DNA from: Clostridioides difficile_D
GTDB lineage: Bacteria > Bacillota > Clostridia > Peptostreptococcales > Peptostreptococcaceae
Direction of reading: 5' to 3'
NCBI GenBank assembly: GCA_945861085.1
Contig: OX244046.1
Span: forward strand, 3,348,001-3,412,000
Length of the DNA stretch: 64,000 nt
Of the stretch, positions 61,827 to 64,000 are shown piece after piece (positions within the stretch are counted from its first letter, which is position 1; each line of letters begins with the position of its first letter). The notes beneath the pieces were generated by a model that worked only from the letters and a program-made list of their open reading frames with translations, did not search any database and was not told the origin of the DNA. The translations under genes were made by a program, and so were the position numbers.

Positions 61827-64000
61827 TTAATTACTCCCTTTAAAACAATTATTAACTTCTATTACGTTCTTTGATAATTTTATTTCTTTATTATCGTGTA
61901 ATATGGTTATATTCCTACCTTTGATTAATTTATAATAAGATTTATATTCTTCTATATTTACAGAAACTAAATTATCTCTAAATAATATATTAAATTTAAT
62001 ATTTTTCCAGTACTTAGGTATCCTTGGTTCAAAACTTAATTTATCATTTTTTATTTTCATTCCTGCAAATCCATATACTAAACTCATCCATGTTCCACCC
62101 ATATTAGCAGCATGTATTCCATCACTTGTATTTTTTTGTAGGTTATTAATATCCATTAATGCTGTGTCCATAAAATAGTTATAAGCTTTTTCATGATTTC
62201 CAATTTCACTTGCCATCATTCCAAATATTGACCTTGACAAAGATGAATCATGAGTAGTTATTTTTTCATAGTATTCAAAATCTCTCTTCTTTTGTTCTAA
62301 GCTAAACTCATCAGGGAAAAGCAACGCTGAAAGTACAATATCTGCTTGTTTATTTACTTGATATCTATATATTGTTAATGGATGATAATAGAGAAGTAAT
62401 GGATATTTTTCTTTTGGTGTATTTTTAAAATCCCATACTGATTTTTCTAAAAATGAATCGTCTTGTTTGCTTATTTTCTTCTCTTCATCATATGGTAAAT
62501 ACATATTTTGAGCGGCATTTATCCAGTTTTTTACTTCATATTCTTGTAATTTAACTTTTCTAAACACTTCATTTGAAAATAAATTATGCTTAAATTTATC
62601 TACCATCTGTACTGCATATATTAAATTATATTTAGCCATTAAATTAGTGTAGTAATTATTGTTTACTATTGCTGTATATTCATCTGGTCCTGTTACTCCA
62701 TTTATACAGAATTTATTATTTTTTGATTCTATATAATCTCCAAATTCAACCCAAAATCTTGCTGTTTCTATAAGAATTTCTAAGCCATTTTGCATCATAA
62801 ATTCTTCATCATTAGTTGCTTCAAAATACGTTCTAATCCCATAAGCTATATCTGCATTTATATGAAACTGTGCTGTTCCTGCTGGATAATATGCACTGCA
62901 TTCATTACCATTTATAGTTCTCCATGAATATAAGCAACCTTTATTTATTCTAAGTTCCCTAGCTCTTTCTCTTGATGCATCTAAGATTGAATATCTATAA
63001 TCTAATAAAGCTCTAGCAATGGATGGTTGAGTATATATAAAAAATGGTAATATATACATCTCTGTATCCCAGAAATAGTGACCTTCATAGCCATCACCTG
63101 TAAGACCTTTAGCTGATATATTAGTCTTTCCATCTCTTCCTGCTGATTGATAAATATGAAATAAATTAGTTTTTATCCCCAGTTGAAGAGTTTTATCGCC
63201 TTCAATCTCTACATCAGAGGTTTTCCAAAACTCATTCATTTTCTCTCTCTGAATAGTTTTTACTTTATCAAATCCAATATTACATGCCTCTCTTAAAACC
63301 AATTCTAATGATTTTAAACGTTCTTCGCTTAAATTTAAATCAGAACATACTCTACTATATCCTACAACAATTTCTAAATTTAACCTTTCACCTTCTTTGG
63401 CATAAACTTCTATTTCTCGCTCAATACATTCCTCTGAAACATTATAAGTCTCATTTGTAATATTTCCACAAGTAATATATGAATCAAATCCACACCATAA
63501 CCCTAATTTACTTGTTTCTGTAACCAAATTCATAAAATACTTATCGTTATATTTTTTTATATCAATTTTAAATTGCTTCTTATTTATAGATGCCACTCTT
63601 GGGTCATCTACTTTTTCACAATTAAACTTCTCCATACTATTTTCCATTTTATTTTTAAATTTTATTTTTCCATTAAAATTCAATGGCGTTATTGTATATG
63701 AAATCATCATTAATTCTTCTATATCTTGTGATACTAATCTTTCTATAGATACTTTAACTTTTTTACCACGAGAGTTTTCCCATATAAATGAACGTTTAAG
63801 AATCCCTTCATTTAAATCTAGTATCCTAGTATGTTCACTTGTAATACCTTTTGATAAATCAAAGTAATCTCCTTCAATAGAGAAATTTACTATATGAGCA
63901 TTAGGTAATTTACAGATAGTCTGATTTTGTTTTGCATAGCCATAAGCACTTTCTCCATATGTAATTGGAGATGATTCATAAAATCCATTTACATATGTAC
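61827..64000 (-). CDS. Glycoside hydrolase family 65 phosphorylase (partial at right edge)
   Basis: The frame is open from the stop at 61827 to the window end (723 residues seen; the first few dozen are missing). The visible N-terminal part reads TYVNGFYESSPITYGESAYG, typical of GH65, and continues without a stop through an internal ATG at 63710, which is therefore not the start. Other features: GYEGHYFWDTEMYILPF, NGVTGPDEYTAIVNNNYYTN with the general-acid Glu, and DGIHAANMGGTWMSLVYGFAG. GH65 phosphorylases split maltose, trehalose or their 6-phosphates to beta-glucose-1-phosphate. With a PTS in the operon, a disaccharide-6-phosphate phosphorylase (trehalose-6-phosphate type) is the most likely role. 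Confidence 0.9.
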   Translation of the reverse strand, partial: TYVNGFYESSPITYGESAYGYAKQNQTICKLPNAHIVNFSIEGDYFDLSKGITSEHTRILDLNEGILKRSFIWENSRGKKVKVSIERLVSQDIEELMMISYTITPLNFNGKIKFKNKMENSMEKFNCEKVDDPRVASINKKQFKIDIKKYNDKYFMNLVTETSKLGLWCGFDSYITCGNITNETYNVSEECIEREIEVYAKEGERLNLEIVVGYSRVCSDLNLSEERLKSLELVLREACNIGFDKVKTIQREKMNEFWKTSDVEIEGDKTLQLGIKTNLFHIYQSAGRDGKTNISAKGLTGDGYEGHYFWDTEMYILPFFIYTQPSIARALLDYRYSILDASRERARELRINKGCLYSWRTINGNECSAYYPAGTAQFHINADIAYGIRTYFEATNDEEFMMQNGLEILIETARFWVEFGDYIESKNNKFCINGVTGPDEYTAIVNNNYYTNLMAKYNLIYAVQMVDKFKHNLFSNEVFRKVKLQEYEVKNWINAAQNMYLPYDEEKKISKQDDSFLEKSVWDFKNTPKEKYPLLLYYHPLTIYRYQVNKQADIVLSALLFPDEFSLEQKKRDFEYYEKITTHDSSLSRSIFGMMASEIGNHEKAYNYFMDTALMDINNLQKNTSDGIHAANMGGTWMSLVYGFAGMKIKNDKLSFEPRIPKYWKNIKFNILFRDNLVSVNIEEYKSYYKLIKGRNITILHDNKEIKLSKNVIEVNNCFKGSN

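Noticed and set aside
63710..63712. ATG at 63710 as the start of the GH65 gene
   Set aside because: The same frame continues to the window edge and encodes clear GH65 N-terminal sequence, so the gene is partial and begins beyond 64000.
1..64000. CRISPR arrays, tRNA/rRNA genes, prophage or complete insertion sequences
   Set aside because: No regularly spaced repeats, no cloverleaf or rRNA-like segments, and no transposase or phage structural genes were seen. The repeats found are few and unevenly spaced.

Overview
This window is AT-rich (roughly 28-30% G+C by eye) low-GC Firmicute DNA that looks like a Clostridioides difficile chromosome. The reasons are the many AGGAGG-type ribosome binding sites, the codon use, several BglG/PTS beta-glucoside operons in series, and EFR1-type ferredoxin, PRD-regulator and Wadjet genes of a clostridial kind. 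The species call is an inference from general resemblance, not from a database search. I saw no rRNA, tRNA, CRISPR array, prophage or intact insertion sequence.

Layout. 1-0.8 kb: the N-terminal part of a sensor/PAS-type regulator cut by the left edge. 0.99-7.13 kb: beta-glucoside operon 1 (bglG, bglF, two 6-phospho-beta-glucosidases), with promoter, RAT antiterminator, terminator, and a second RAT fused to a hairpin that hides the bglF ribosome binding site. 7.2-10.3 kb: a lysine-riboswitch-controlled operon of a YfcC-type transporter and an M20 amidohydrolase. 10.4-18.9 kb: a PTS cluster of unknown substrate (EIICB, EIIA, dipeptidase, Cof-type HAD phosphatase, iron-dependent alcohol dehydrogenase) divergent from a transaldolase and a PRD regulator. 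19-22.2 kb: a YitT-like membrane protein, a ribulose-phosphate-3-epimerase-like protein and a PPi-type phosphofructokinase. 22.6-28 kb: an unusual winged-helix regulator facing two M20 amidohydrolases and a DUF3100-like membrane protein. 28-33.3 kb: beta-glucoside operon 2. 33.4-34.2 kb: gene remnants and a DUF3139-like protein. 34.3-38.3 kb: an enoate-reductase (BaiH-like) and OFA-type MFS operon divergent from a PadR regulator with a tandem operator. 38.4-40.8 kb: a flavodoxin/ferredoxin gene and a nitroreductase-arsR operon whose promoters carry the same inverted-repeat operator. 40.9-45.8 kb: beta-glucoside operon 3, a close copy of operon 1 in architecture. 46-50.7 kb: an intact FtsX/LolD-type ABC pair next to at least three decayed ABC genes. 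50.7-59.5 kb: a complete Wadjet (JetD-A-B-C) defence operon plus a small membrane protein, between two copies of a ~160-bp non-coding direct repeat. 59.7-64 kb: a GH65 phosphorylase, beta-phosphoglucomutase and PTS EIIBC operon cut by the right edge.

How it works together. Most of the window feeds sugars and peptides into central metabolism. Three BglG-controlled PTS operons import and phosphorylate beta-glucosides and cleave them inside the cell. A GH65/PgmB/PTS operon does the same phosphorolytically for an alpha-linked disaccharide. Several M20 peptidases or deacylases with transporters probably harvest acylated amino acids or small peptides, one set under lysine control. Set into this are redox modules with their own regulators and a plasmid/phage-defence island.
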